From assembly GCA_030544215.1 (NCBI GenBank), contig JARZZO010000003.1, positions 27,904,379 to 27,968,378 of the forward strand: a DNA stretch of 64,000 bases, read 5' to 3'. The notes under the pieces were generated by a model. That model had not been told where the DNA came from, searched no databases, and saw only the letters and a list, made by a program, of their open reading frames with translations. Position 1 is the stretch's first letter; each line of letters opens with the position of its first letter. Below, in pieces: positions 44,001 through 54,161 of the stretch. A program made the position numbers and the translations under genes. Source of the stretch: Zantedeschia hybrid cultivar. Taxonomy: Eukaryota; Streptophyta; Magnoliopsida; Alismatales; Araceae.

Positions 44001-45515
44001 ATGAGGGTTCTGCTGCTGCCTGTACCCTTGCTGACTCGGCTGTGATGGCCTCTGGTACTGCTGCTGATTCCTCACAAACTGGGGCGAGTTATTGTTCATG
44101 GTACTGACCTGCTCGTGAGAGAGCGTGCCCTCAGTAGTTGGACCTGAGCTAGGAGAATTTGGCACTGCAGGCTTCCGAGGTGGAGGCCTGTTAGGTCTAT
44201 GAGGATCAAAGACGCTAGAGAACGTAGCGTCCTTGAAAGCATTCTGGCAGTACCGTGCTCTTTCGTAGAGCTCTGCCATGTTCGTCAAGTTGTTCAAGGA
44301 GAGGACTAGCTTGAACTGGGGAGTGGCATTAGAAATCAACATTTTCACTTGTTCGGATTCGGACAAGTGATCTTTTACTTTTTCAGCCAGGCCCCGCCAC
44401 CTGTCAGCAAAACTGACAAACTCCTCGTCCGGTTTCATCTTTTCTGCAATAAGATCTGTGATAGACAAGGAGGGTGCAACTCTGTCCTGGTATCGTTGGA
44501 TAAATTTACGTGAAACGATACCGTAGTCCTCTACTTCGGAGGGTTCCAAAGAGAAGAACCACTCGAGGGCTGGTCCCTCTAGGGATCTCCTGAACAAGAA
44601 AGCCAATGACCTCTTATCATTCTGCCAGAAAGAGGATTCGTACATGAACTCCTTCAGGTGCGTGAAGGGGTTACCAGTACCGTTATACTTTCGATATACT
44701 GGCATTTCAGAGGGTGGCAGGTGGAATACTGGCAGGCTCGGTAAGTTAATTTCTGGCACAGCTTTAACCCCCATCATCTTCTGGAGATTGTTAAACTGCT
44801 CGTCCATGCGCTCCATCTTGGCCAGCAACGTCTGCGTGGTCAGATCTGCCTGGGGAGGAGGAGGAGGAGGAAGTACCTGATAGGCCTGCTGCCTAGAGTA
44901 CGTTGGACAAGGGGGATAGTAAGGATGAGGTCCGGCAGAGCTTCCGCCATGCCCGAGGGCATTTTGATGAATAGGCGTTTGCGGTCTAGCCGGTTGCCTG
45001 GATGACGAAAGTTGTGGCCCAGTTGGCCGAGAAGTAAGATGAAGGCCTTCCATGGCCGGTTGGATATAAGGAGGAGGAGGAGGTTGTTGAGGGACAACGG
45101 GGGGAGCCACAGGGTTCGGCTCAGCAGGCTGCATGGGTGCCTTCCCCTTCAAGATAGACTGGATCGCCTCGAACTGCTGAGGGTCCAGTCGGGAGGCAAG
45201 AACTCCCAGAGCATTGACAAGATCCATAGGATCGGAGGATGAGGGATCATGCTGATTCATGTCCCCCTCAAAGTCAGGATTAGGAATCGCATATTCATGC
45301 GGAGGAAGATCATGATATTGATCGTGCGGATTAAAAAGAGGAGTTCGGACATTCCCGTCATGTCGAACTGGAATGGGGACAGAATTACGAGAGGCATCAG
45401 CATCTCTCCCGTTCTCGTAGTTGAAATCTGAATTGCGAGGGGCATTAGCATCTCCCTCGTAGTTGATAATGGCGTCTTGGGCCATACTCAAATCTCTGCC
45501 TGATCGCAGCAACAT
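40818..45515 (-). CDS. Tat-G Gag-protease with G-patch
   Basis: Minus strand; first ATG at 45515 (MLLRSGRDLSMAQ). A Pro/Gln-rich N-terminal half, the Ty3-type Gag core (NPFTHLKEFMYESSFW, LEWFFSLEPSEVEDY), a Gln-rich stretch, and a knuckle-like CYFHRQPGHTIDTC follow. Then comes a long Pro/Thr/Ser-rich linker, an aspartic protease with VDTGASINVLPP, and a glycine-rich NGYEPGKGLGTQLQGRTTP segment that fits a G-patch, an RNA-binding motif also seen after some retroviral proteases. After 41013 the frame is off that of Pol and its last 65 or so codons read LTR-unrelated, out-of-frame sequence. Confidence 0.88.
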   Translation of the reverse strand: MLLRSGRDLSMAQDAIINYEGDANAPRNSDFNYENGRDADASRNSVPIPVRHDGNVRTPLFNPHDQYHDLPPHEYAIPNPDFEGDMNQHDPSSSDPMDLVNALGVLASRLDPQQFEAIQSILKGKAPMQPAEPNPVAPPVVPQQPPPPPYIQPAMEGLHLTSRPTGPQLSSSRQPARPQTPIHQNALGHGGSSAGPHPYYPPCPTYSRQQAYQVLPPPPPPQADLTTQTLLAKMERMDEQFNNLQKMMGVKAVPEINLPSLPVFHLPPSEMPVYRKYNGTGNPFTHLKEFMYESSFWQNDKRSLAFLFRRSLEGPALEWFFSLEPSEVEDYGIVSRKFIQRYQDRVAPSLSITDLIAEKMKPDEEFVSFADRWRGLAEKVKDHLSESEQVKMLISNATPQFKLVLSLNNLTNMAELYERARYCQNAFKDATFSSVFDPHRPNRPPPRKPAVPNSPSSGPTTEGTLSHEQVSTMNNNSPQFVRNQQQYQRPSQPSQQGYRQQQNPHYQQQYQRPQQPSQQQLQQQPQRQQQYQQPHQRQQQQPQYQPRAPPAYHNVPPPGDYNQQRRPPGPKRAEYPALPESLADIFSALMAANALALPREKAVWPQNADTSRYCYFHRQPGHTIDTCFQFRDYIHDLNEQGGIDWEEMKKYITALKARRPQQQQQQARPPAQAVAPPNMGIVQNPLPEHQNQNQVAPILTNSQSEAGRGQQWRVEDSSSLCSTGHVQSTAERPPRRTIHIPRPQPVTITPIPTPTYHSPTPNNPLPLPAFLRPITPRTPTPPSYNPPQTNNAPLLPSRPLLRIPFPTSPTTTTAYPDMPLPSRPLLRVPFSTSPTAYPSTIQPSRPLICTTPSPPSPTPSPTYQPSTPTAPSNPAVLKVSPGSSTVEEHALRSGRIFNKVFPQSTVRDGPSQPTEEAHNEESAPGTQYDLLKHLDRTPARITILELIKRSKSHQEALMEYLQKVMVNEDVPVEKIAALLVPQGDQPSITFHTSELAPPAARSMALSITVNICKKAVDACLVDTGASINVLPPKTLELCGVPKEKWLPSPISVTAYDNSTRSPLGMVYLKVELGPVSHAEVEFHILEIDPSINAILGRPYIKTLEAIPSTNHQCLKFPYKGRIIKVTSMPILAAAHSLNIKSAVSPGRQPFLSVLQVYRPVADPLKAATISPYPLDAIKRGKCMSTPGWRIMMKNGYEPGKGLGTQLQGRTTPVRNHRAAPGSGLGYRPIKLKQDPVQKAKIKEGPKIWEAMSTPPKEGRDPLTWTLCTHFVKGPILSYDNTVVITSCFDFHDIYGRDLVRHCSELLTYQSLEALRPMKRRKFHDPECEWYRWFDLRDLYIALNRLFLDPTEPKWPPQIDELIESPGAIFDKRILLSEETDEGEPDDPYQAGYTTDLLWRGTYPSHVFMLHTLFRTLLLTPTWSRVVIEDIPRAPPVMITLSPRDIIPQPPLDLERLYNLIWDILLYDPPNPLALVPLPLSDSPPIYIHSCLCLILSFSKKKRQFGNKFFPNPHRGNILLVRLHPTARVLRSRLSSRSTLSLPSGGFSCISTCIPGFSSCFIFVRL
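41013..41021 (-). other. A9 run at the gag-pro/pol frame change
   Basis: Nine A on the sense strand. Upstream, gag-pro is open; downstream, pol is open one base ahead. With eight A the two frames would be one. The run could be a polymerase slippage point, a site of frameshifting or a copy-specific mutation. Confidence 0.7.
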
Positions 45516-45572
45516 TATATTAGATTCTCTTTTCAGAAAATTAATCAAACAAGTTGTGCAGAGATTAATCAA

Positions 45573-46654
45573 ACAAGTGGATGCTTAACGTGATTTCAGG
45601 ATTCCTTGTTGAGTTATTTGAATTGGATTAAACCACAATTTCGCTCAGGGAAGGATCCTAGTTTCAGTTTGATTTCCACCGTTATTCTCTAAGGTTCTCT
45701 CTCACAACGCTTTCGGAATCTAGCCGGGACTTCAATTGGTACAACCAGCCCGATGATCAAGGAGGAATACCTTGATTTTGGGGACTTATGGAGGTCTCAA
45801 CGTCAACTTCTCTAGTCTGATCAAGGGACCAACCCAATCAGAGAGAGTTGCTAACGTCGAGTAATGTGTTCCTAAGAAAAGGAGGGTTTTAGCCTCAATG
45901 CGTATGCCCTGCGACCTGGATGGCCTCTAATGCTTAATAGAGTAATATGTAGCTAGCACTCAACATAGAAATCTGGAAACTGAAAAAAAATTAAGAAACT
46001 GTCTGAATCGCGTCGATGATAGTCGACGCTATTCAAAACAGAACTTAATTCTTTCGCAGAGAACAGATGCAAACAGCAGAGAAAACCTGGAAAATAACTA
46101 AAAACTGTCTGAATAGCGTCGATTATGGTCGACGCTATTCAACACAGAGCTTAATTATTTCACAGAAACAGATGTAAACGACAGAGATAATCTGGAGGCT
46201 AAAAGGCGTCCAGGTGTCCTGACGCGGTTTTGAAACGCGTCGCTGTTCCTAGACGCTTTTTAGTTCGCAGAAACAGATTTCCAGAAGGATTTTCTGGGTC
46301 GAATCCTCCTTAAACAGAGAAAAATGCAGTAAACAATCGACTCATGCAAAGATTTTTAGTTTCAGATTTTAAACAGGATGGTTTACTATCTAAACAACTA
46401 AGAAATCACGCAATCACACAACATTTTATCACCAAAAACAGCCTTTTTAAACTAATCAAAGGGGAGGCAAGATCTTGCCACTGGGGTGTGCACGTGGTGC
46501 ACGAGGGAAATTACTTAAACTAAACACTCACCAATCGGTGAGGACGTGTCGAAAGACACAAGTGGTGCACCGTGGGTGCCCGGTATGATAATAGCAAGAA
46601 CAAAAGAAATTAAAAGACGGCGAGACCAGGTCCCACCGTGATCGCCAAAAGAGC
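45573..46654 (-). other. Leader and primer site of Tat-G
   Basis: Minus-strand leader without a gene. The likely primer site is TGGCGATCACGGTGGGA at about 46631-46647. Two 30-nt hairpins with perfect or near-perfect arms lie at 46005-46034 and 46111-46140 (GAATAGCGTC with GACGCTATTC), and a pair in tandem near 46200-46262. Confidence 0.65.
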
Positions 46655-47972
46655 TGTAGGTGCTGAAAATTTGCTCGTGTGATTAATGTGAAAAACTAGG
46701 TTGTTTAGAGTAAATTAACCTATTAAAAAATGCAACTAAGGTGCTGTGATCGCCAGAAACTTTTAACTAAAAAGCTTCAAAAGAGTTTGATCGCCTACCT
46801 GTTTAAACGCGGAAGAATGAATCCTTGGTTCCCCTCCTTCAGCCGGCTGAAGAAAGAGAGCCTCTTCTTGTTCTTTTGTTCTTGCTATTGAATGTTGAGG
46901 ATCGTCCAGAAGTTCTCCTGGCTTCGCGCTTGATTTCCCTCTTTTTGATTTCTTGTTGTTGTTGTTGAATGCAGCAGAGACAAAAAAAACAGAAAAATAA
47001 AGAAGAAATACTGATGAGAATCTAAATAGAAATAATATCAAAGCTAACCATGATTATAAACATGTATAAACAGCAACTCACTTGTTTTAAATGACTTTGA
47101 AACCCCTTTAGAACAGATGGGTTTTGGAGAATTGATGATGTGGTGTGTGTTGCATGAAGTGATTATGAGAATGAAACTAATGAATGAAAATGAAATTCAA
47201 ATATGAAAAAACTTATGCCCAGTTGGAGAAGCCTTGAAGGATGAAGATCTGGAAGAAGGATGCCGTCTTCTGGAAATGGCAGCGCTCCGGCGTGGTTGCT
47301 TCGATCTCCAAATTGCTATAACGCTGTGGCTCAATAATTCTCTCTTCTCTTTTCTTTTTTAACTCTTGAGATGCAATGTATTTATAGGCATTTTTCTGCG
47401 TTCGCGATTAACATAGAAAAATCTAGGATTTATCTACTTTAATCGACAGATAATTACTGATTAATTCATCTTTATCTGTAATTATCTAAAACGCGTCCAC
47501 CTTGGCTGACGCCTTTCAGATTAAATTAAGATAAGGATAAATATCCGGGAAAACTTATCTTTATCTTTATTAGCTAAAACGCGTCCACGTGTGTAGACGT
47601 CTTTTATCCTAATTAAGATAAGGATAAACATCCGGAAGAGAAGTTAAAACAGCTTAGGAAACCTAAAACGCGTCGACCTTAACAGACGCCTTTTATCTAA
47701 TAAATCAATTAATTAAAATTCAAATTTAAACGTTAAAATAGGAATAAACTCTAAATGGCGTCCACATGGGTCGACGCCTTTTAGGATTCTTCATATTTTA
47801 ACTGAAATTTGAGCTAAAATCAATTCAATTGATTAACTTAAATATGTCTGTTCAACCCGACACTTAAAAATATTAATAAAAATTAATCAATGATTAGATA
47901 TCAGACCATTATGAGGCATTAATATACGATATGAAATTTACTCAAAATGACGTCAAAATTAGCGTGTCTACA
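46655..47972 (-). repeat. Tat-G 5' LTR
   Basis: About 1318 bp, TGTAGAC start at 47972. Four GCGTC/GACGC hairpins lie at about 47490, 47577, 47665-47694 and 47753-47782. The start resembles the LTR fragment ending at 62887. No partner LTR is left in the window, so the inner boundary rests on the CTACA end and primer site. Confidence 0.7.
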
Positions 47973-48581
47973 CTCGTTCTTCGCAGTCACGAAAGCTCCG
48001 CCAGTCGCCGCAACGATCGCAGCAACGTGCAGACGATTTCCCGTCGAACGGGAGTTGGAGAAGTGGCAGAGTAGATCTGGGGATTCGGATCTTGCCTGGG
48101 GGGCCAGAGAGAGAGAGGAAGAGAGGAGGGGCGGCTAGGGTTAGCAGCAGCTTTACTTGCTCAGCCCGTTTGCTACATTTTATACTAACCGCACGGTTTT
48201 TCATAAAGACCTCAGTTTATATAAAACCCACTTATTTATCCATCGTCTTGAGAATCATTTGCGTGTGACCCTCTAGGCCCAATTACTAGTTCGGTTAATA
48301 GCCCAATACGCCCAGTAACTCTTTACTGGCTTTATTAATCAATTAATAACTCTTTATTAATTAATTAATCAATCGAATTGAGGTCGCATATCGAATTCGA
48401 CCGGGCCTCCGATCATGTTGGGTGCCAAGCAACACCGTGTGAACCCGGAAGGTATTGGGGTTAAGTAACCCACTCTTGGAACCTATTCGCCGACATTTAC
48501 CGCGTAGATATAATCCTTCATTCGTACAATGCTCTCGAATCAACTCAGGGTATGGCGTGTTGTCAAAAGCTAACCGGTCGA
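47973..48581 (-). repeat. Copia-F 3' LTR, middle piece
   Basis: Matches 57108-57710 of the 5' LTR. It begins CTCGT, probably the target site of Tat-G, and ends with GTCGA, the left target duplication of solo LTR H. Confidence 0.88.
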
Positions 48582-51500
48582 TGTTAGTCTTAGGTGGCCT
48601 ACAAGCCAATATGACTTTATAATCTCGTTCATATTTATTAATATAATGGCATAATATTCATTGTGTGTAAATCGTATTAATTATCGTCTCATAATGAAGT
48701 CCGTGAATATGTGCTATAGTAATCAGATTATGATGAGATCATACTAATGAGACTGATCACTTAAACACACATATTCTTAATCGTTCCTAGTCGGAGGATA
48801 TCCGAGAAGGATATCGGATATCTAGTTGGACTAGTATAGATTACTCCGACTCATATGATGAGGGTGACTGATCTCATAAATCACTTGTGTGGAGACACTA
48901 AGGCGAATCTGTAGGTGCTCATTGGAGAATGAGTTCACTGAACTGATCCGATTGAATCGCTGGATGGTATTGTACCTCACTGTCAACCAGCTTGATTCTA
49001 TTGTCGCAGTTGCATGGATGGTCCTCGGACCTGAGACACTAAGGACACCTTGTCAGTGGACTTCTGTGCTTTAACCTTCGTTTATGAATCTCTAACTATG
49101 AGATTCTAAACAACTAAGGATTAGGTACAGCGGAATACCGTCGAAGGGAATTCTGCATCAATAAGGAATCATTCGCTCTCGGTACTTAGAGAGAGAATGC
49201 TCTAGGAAGGATGCGTGGAAGTCCCTGGCCAGGGCGGACGATAATATTGGGAAAGGAGTTTTCCGATATTCATTAGTAGCATCCAAACCAAGTGAGTCGA
49301 CCGGTTATCGTTTGACAGCACGCTATACCCTTAGTTGACTCGAGAGCATTATACGAATGAAGGATTATATCCCCGCGGTAACTGTCGGCGGAAAGGTTCC
49401 AAGAGTGGGTTACTTAACCCCGATATCTTCCGGGTTCACGCGGTGTTGCTTGGTGTAAGGAATCGTCTAGAACGCAGCGGAAAATAAAATCGATTCCATT
49501 GTATCGGTTGCTGGGATCGTAAAACGGACATTAAAAATAACGCGGGAAGAACGGTTCTTCACCTTTGCGGGGTTTCGAATCTCCCGTGGATGATGCCGAC
49601 TCGGTAATCGCGCACGATCTCTAGAGGTATCCACACGAGCTCCCGCTGGAGATGTGATTTCCTCCTCGACTTGAGTGCTCCGACCAGATATCAAATCCAC
49701 CATGCGCGGAGAGAGACAGATCTACTCCAAGAGAGAGAGAAGGAGAGAGAGAATCTGGGGTGTAAAATTCGTCCAACCAACTTTTTACCCCTTCCCCTTG
49801 GCCCTCCTTATATAGAAATAAGGATAAGCACAAGGATTAATGCTCATGATTATCTAAGAGTTTGGCCTTCGATAATTCTCCATTAAATCTTCATGTTTAT
49901 CCTGCGGCTTTTCATAAAAACCCAGATAAGCATGAAATTTAACGTCTCTCACCCTCTGACGAGAACTCTTATGTGTGTGACCCTCTAGGCCCATATATCA
50001 GTCCGGTTGCAGGCCCATTAAACTTAGAACTGTTTCTTGAGTTTAATATTTATTAATTAACATTTAAACATCATATGTTAAATGATTAATTTAATAAACA
50101 AGTGAATTATCATCTGATGATCAAATCACTTGGCCTTCTGATCATGAACAACACCAAACACTACCTCATGATCCCAGAAGATATAAGGGATACTGTTCCC
50201 TTCAATTGAACCTTTCTGTCTGCAGATACCGCACAGATATAATCATTCACTCATGCAATGTCCCAATAACGCAATGGTATGGTTTTATAGTCAAACCCTT
50301 TATCGCATTATCCAGATGGATTCCAGTACTCAGTTAATATCTAGAAAGACATCTCTTTCATTTGACCCTGGCCAGGGATTTCTGTGTACACATCCATAGG
50401 ACATTCTCTCTCCAGTCTTATACCAAGAGTGAGTGTTCCCTTGTTGTTTACTCAATTACCTTCGCAAGCTTGCCACTGTATCTGAAAGACCGATTATGGT
50501 GGACTTAATGGTTAAAGTCCACGAGTCAGAGAATCAAGATACAATGGTCCACAAACAAGGTATCATTGGTGACTCAGGTCAAAAGACCAACTGTGCTACT
50601 GCAACGATTGAATTCCCTGGTTGACTAATAGGTATAATTACCATCCATGAATTCTTATTTGGGTCTGTTCAGTGAACTCATTCTCTAATGAGCACCCACT
50701 TGTTTGTCTTAGTGTCACCACACGAGTGAATGTGAGATCATTCACCCTCATCACATGAGCAAACATAACTTGTGTCGATCTTATCGGATATTTAATGTCC
50801 ATCTCAAATATCCTATGATCGAGAACTGTTTAAGACAATTGACTGAGGATATTGATCTCACTATCATGATCTCATCATGATTCAATATCCCATACATTTG
50901 TCTATGGACCTTCATTACGATAGTTACTTTGCGAGAACTATTAAATGAAGAAATGATTGCCTTTATTAATAATTTGAACTAGAATGTACAATGATTGGCT
51001 TTGAAGCCACCCAATTCTAACACTTGGCACCTAACTTGATCGGAGGCCCAGTCGAATTCGATGTGCAAAATCAATTCGTTTGATTAATTAATTAATAAAG
51101 AGTTATTAATTGATTAATAAAGCCAGTAAGGAGTTACTGGGCTTATTGGGCTATTAATCGGACTGGTAATTGGGCCTAGAGGGTCACACGCAAATGATTC
51201 TCAAGGCGATGGATAAATAAGTGGGTTTTATATAAACCGGAGGTTTTTATGAAAAACTACGCGGTTAGTATAAAATATAGCGAACAGGCTGAGCAGGCCA
51301 AGCTGCTGCTAACCCTAGCCGCCCCCTCCGCTGTTTCTCTCTCTCTCTCTGGCGTCCCAGACAGATCCGGATCCTCGGATTTGCTCCGCCGCTTCTCCGA
51401 CTCCCATTTGACGGGAAATCATCCGCACGTTGCGGCGATCGGCGGAGGTTTCGTGGCTGCGAAGAACGAGGAACATAAGGATATCTGTCGCGAGGAGGAT

Positions 51501-51707
51501 CGCGTGGACTCCGCTAGAGGCCGAGCGCTTGCGCGGCTTGCGGTGTCGCACCGACGGAACCGAACGGTTGCGGATTTAAATCCGCATATGGTAAAACTTC
51601 GATAATCCGATTATTGTAATTTTAGATTTTTCGAAACAGGAACGGATCTCCATTTTTATTTTTATTTCTGCTGCACAGGAGATCCAAAGAAACCCGAGAA
51701 CCCAACA
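48582..51707 (+). repeat. Solo LTR H, Copia-B type, plus strand
   Basis: Starts TGTTAGTCTTAGG, ends CCCAACA, flanked by GTCGA (48577-48581 and 51708-51712). Without the inserted LTR I and its duplicated site it is 1552 bp, like the Copia-B LTR. No internal region is present, so it is the product of LTR-LTR recombination. Confidence 0.93.
49454..51022 (-). repeat. Solo LTR I, Copia-A type, inside LTR H
   Basis: 1569 bp, TG...CA on the minus strand, flanked by the perfect duplication CTTGG (49449-49453 and 51023-51027). It aligns with the Copia-A LTRs (1586 bp). Confidence 0.95.
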
Positions 51708-54161
51708 GTCGACTCACTTGGATTGGGTGCCGCTGATGAATATCGGAAAACTCCTTTCCCGATATTATTGTCCGCCCTGGCCAGGGACTTCCACGCATCC
51801 TTCCTAGAGCATTCTCTCTCTAAGTACCGAGAGCGAATGATTCCTTATTCTTAATTCTTATTGAAGTTATAAGACTTGACAACCTCGTCAAATCTCATGT
51901 TCTAGCTCCGGAAAGCTTGCTTCAATCCATAAATGGACCTCTGAAGCTTGCACACTTTATCTGGAGATTCTTTAGATGTGAAACCTTCTGGTTGTATCAT
52001 ATACACCTCTTCCTCAAGGTTACCATTGAGGAAGGCAGTCTTCTCATCTATCTGCCAGATTTCATAATCAAAATGTGCAGCAATGACGAGTAGAACTCTG
52101 ATCGACTTTATTATGGCAACTGGTTAGAAAGTCTCGTCATAGTCAATTTCTTGTCTTTGACAATATCCCTTTGCCACCAACCTTGCCTTATAAGTATCGA
52201 TCCGTCCATCAGCACCGATCTTTCTCTTAAAGATCCACTTGCATCCGATGGGTACAATACCCTCGGGCAAGTCCTCCAAGTTCCAAACTTGGTTGGTGTA
52301 CATGGACTGCATTTCTGAGTTCATGGCTTCTTGCCATTTCCCGGCTTCTAGGCCTTCTATGGCCTCCTGGTAGGTTTTAAGATCATCATCCTCATTATAT
52401 TCAACCTTAGACTCACCTTCAGCAATATGTCCTACATATCGTTCGGGTAGTCTAAGTAATCTACCAGATCTACGAAGCTCACCTGTGCGTACCTGAACAG
52501 ATTCAGGAACTAATATCTCATATGATGATAATGCAGCTGTTTGGGGATCTGGAACCTCTTCCAGTACTATTTTACTCCCACTGTCCTCCTGGAGAAGGTA
52601 TTCCTCTTCCAAGAAGACAGCTTTCCTAGCGACAAACACCTTTTGTTCATTAGGATGGTAAAAAATAGTATCTAAAGGTTTCCTTTGGATATCCCACAAA
52701 CCAGCATTTATCAGTTCGTAATTCCAACCTGTTTGGATCATGCCTCTTTACATGAGCAGGACAATCCCAGATTTTAACATGTTTAAAGTTTGGCTTCCTC
52801 CCTCTCCATATCTCATATGGAGTAGAGGGCACATGCTTGCTGGGTACTCTGTTCAGTAGGTATGCTGCTGACTCAAGACCATACCCCCAGAGGAACAGTA
52901 GTAATCCCGAAAAACTCATCATGGATCGTACCATCTCCAACAAGGTGTGATTCCTTCTTTCCAATACACCATTCATCTGTGGTGTATATGAAAGGGTTAG
53001 CTGAGAAAGGATACCATTATCCTTTAAGAATTGTGTGAAATTAGTACTCAAGTATTCTCCTTCTCGATCTGATCGAAGAGCTTTAATACTCTTTCCTAAC
53101 TGCTTCTCTACCTCATTCTCGAACTCCCTAAACTTCTCAAATGCTTCCGACTTGTACTTCATTAAGTACATATAGCCGAATCTTGAGAAGTCATCGGTGA
53201 ACGTGATGAAGTATGAGAAGCCACCTTTGACTAGGGTGGACATGGGACCACATACATCCTAATGCATTAGTTCCAAAATTTCCTTGGCACGTTCTCCATG
53301 TCCAGTAACTGGAGATTTTGACATCTTTCTCATAAGGCAAGATTCACATGTCGCAAATGATTCACAATCGAATGTTGTTAAATAACCATGCTTGTGCAAC
53401 CTTTGCAACTTGCTTTCACCAATATGCCCAAGTCTATAATGGCACATGTAGGCTTGGTTCACACAATTCTTGCTCTTCTTAAGAGCATTATCAATGTGAA
53501 GATTGTAATAACAAACATCTAAGAGATATAGACCGTTGACTAAAGATGCTGAAGCTATTGATTTATTACCATAATAAATCGAACAACTTCTATTATCAAT
53601 AGACAACTTCTATTATCAATAGACGTCTCCCGATGGAAGCTTGAGGTTTGCTGTCCCAACAACAACCGCGGCAACTTTTGCGTCGTTTCCTAACCTCAAT
53701 TTCACATCGCCTTTTCTCAGTTTGCGTTTACTTGTCAGCATCTGCACATCATGGTAGATATGAGAAGCACATATGGTATCTAATAGCCAAGATGTGGAAT
53801 CTCTTACTGACAAGTTAATATCTATCATATAGATATTTGAAGCTTCATATAGCTTCACCTTTCCATGAGCTTTATCGTTGAGGAAGTCCTTACAGTTCCT
53901 CTTCCAGTGACCCTGCTGCTTACAGTAAAAACAATTACCTTTAAGTACTCCTTTGTCTTTGTCCTTCGATCTTTTATCGTTTGCTATCATCTCTGCGTCA
54001 AGGGCATCCAATGCCAGTTCAGCAAGAGGACCAGCTCCAAGGACATAGTCATTGTGCTCAGATATGAAGACATTCTTTAGGTTTCTGAACAAATCCGAGT
54101 AGTTCAGGCTAGTCAAACGTTTGGCATCAAGTATGCCACGGAGTGGGTTATTCGACAACAT
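51708..54161 (-). pseudogene. Copia-F LTR end and broken polyprotein
   Basis: 51708-51849 is LTR; the coding remnant is 51850-54161 on the minus strand, ATG at 54161 (MLSNNPLRGILDAK). Gag passes from ALDAEMIAND to KRSKDKDKG without the capsid core; zinc knuckle CFYCKQQGHWKRNC is intact. The protease site reads DTIC, so the catalytic Gly is lost. Pre-integrase, integrase (FTDDFSRFGYMY, SDREGEYLS, ERRNHTLLE) and the N-terminal RT follow; RT stops before its YVDD motif. A 20-bp tandem duplication at about 53590-53625 accompanies a deletion after SGD. Confidence 0.88.

Larger units (their letters stand above)
37474..47972 (-). mobile_element. Tat-G: Tat-lineage Ty3/Gypsy element, 3' end deleted
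   Basis: Minus strand. The 5' LTR is about 46655-47972 (starts TGTAGACACGC), leader 45573-46654, gag-pro 45515-40818 and pol to 37474. The integrase C-terminus and 3' LTR are gone, and the Copia-F LTR lost about 68 bp at the same junction, so one deletion removed both. The coding part kept has no internal stop over more than 7.5 kb, which makes this the best-preserved coding region in the window. Confidence 0.9.

Noticed and set aside
43081..44107. Plus-strand frames of Val/Ala/Gly repeats
   Set aside because: They are shadows of the Pro/Thr- and Gln-rich parts of the Tat-G Gag on the other strand.
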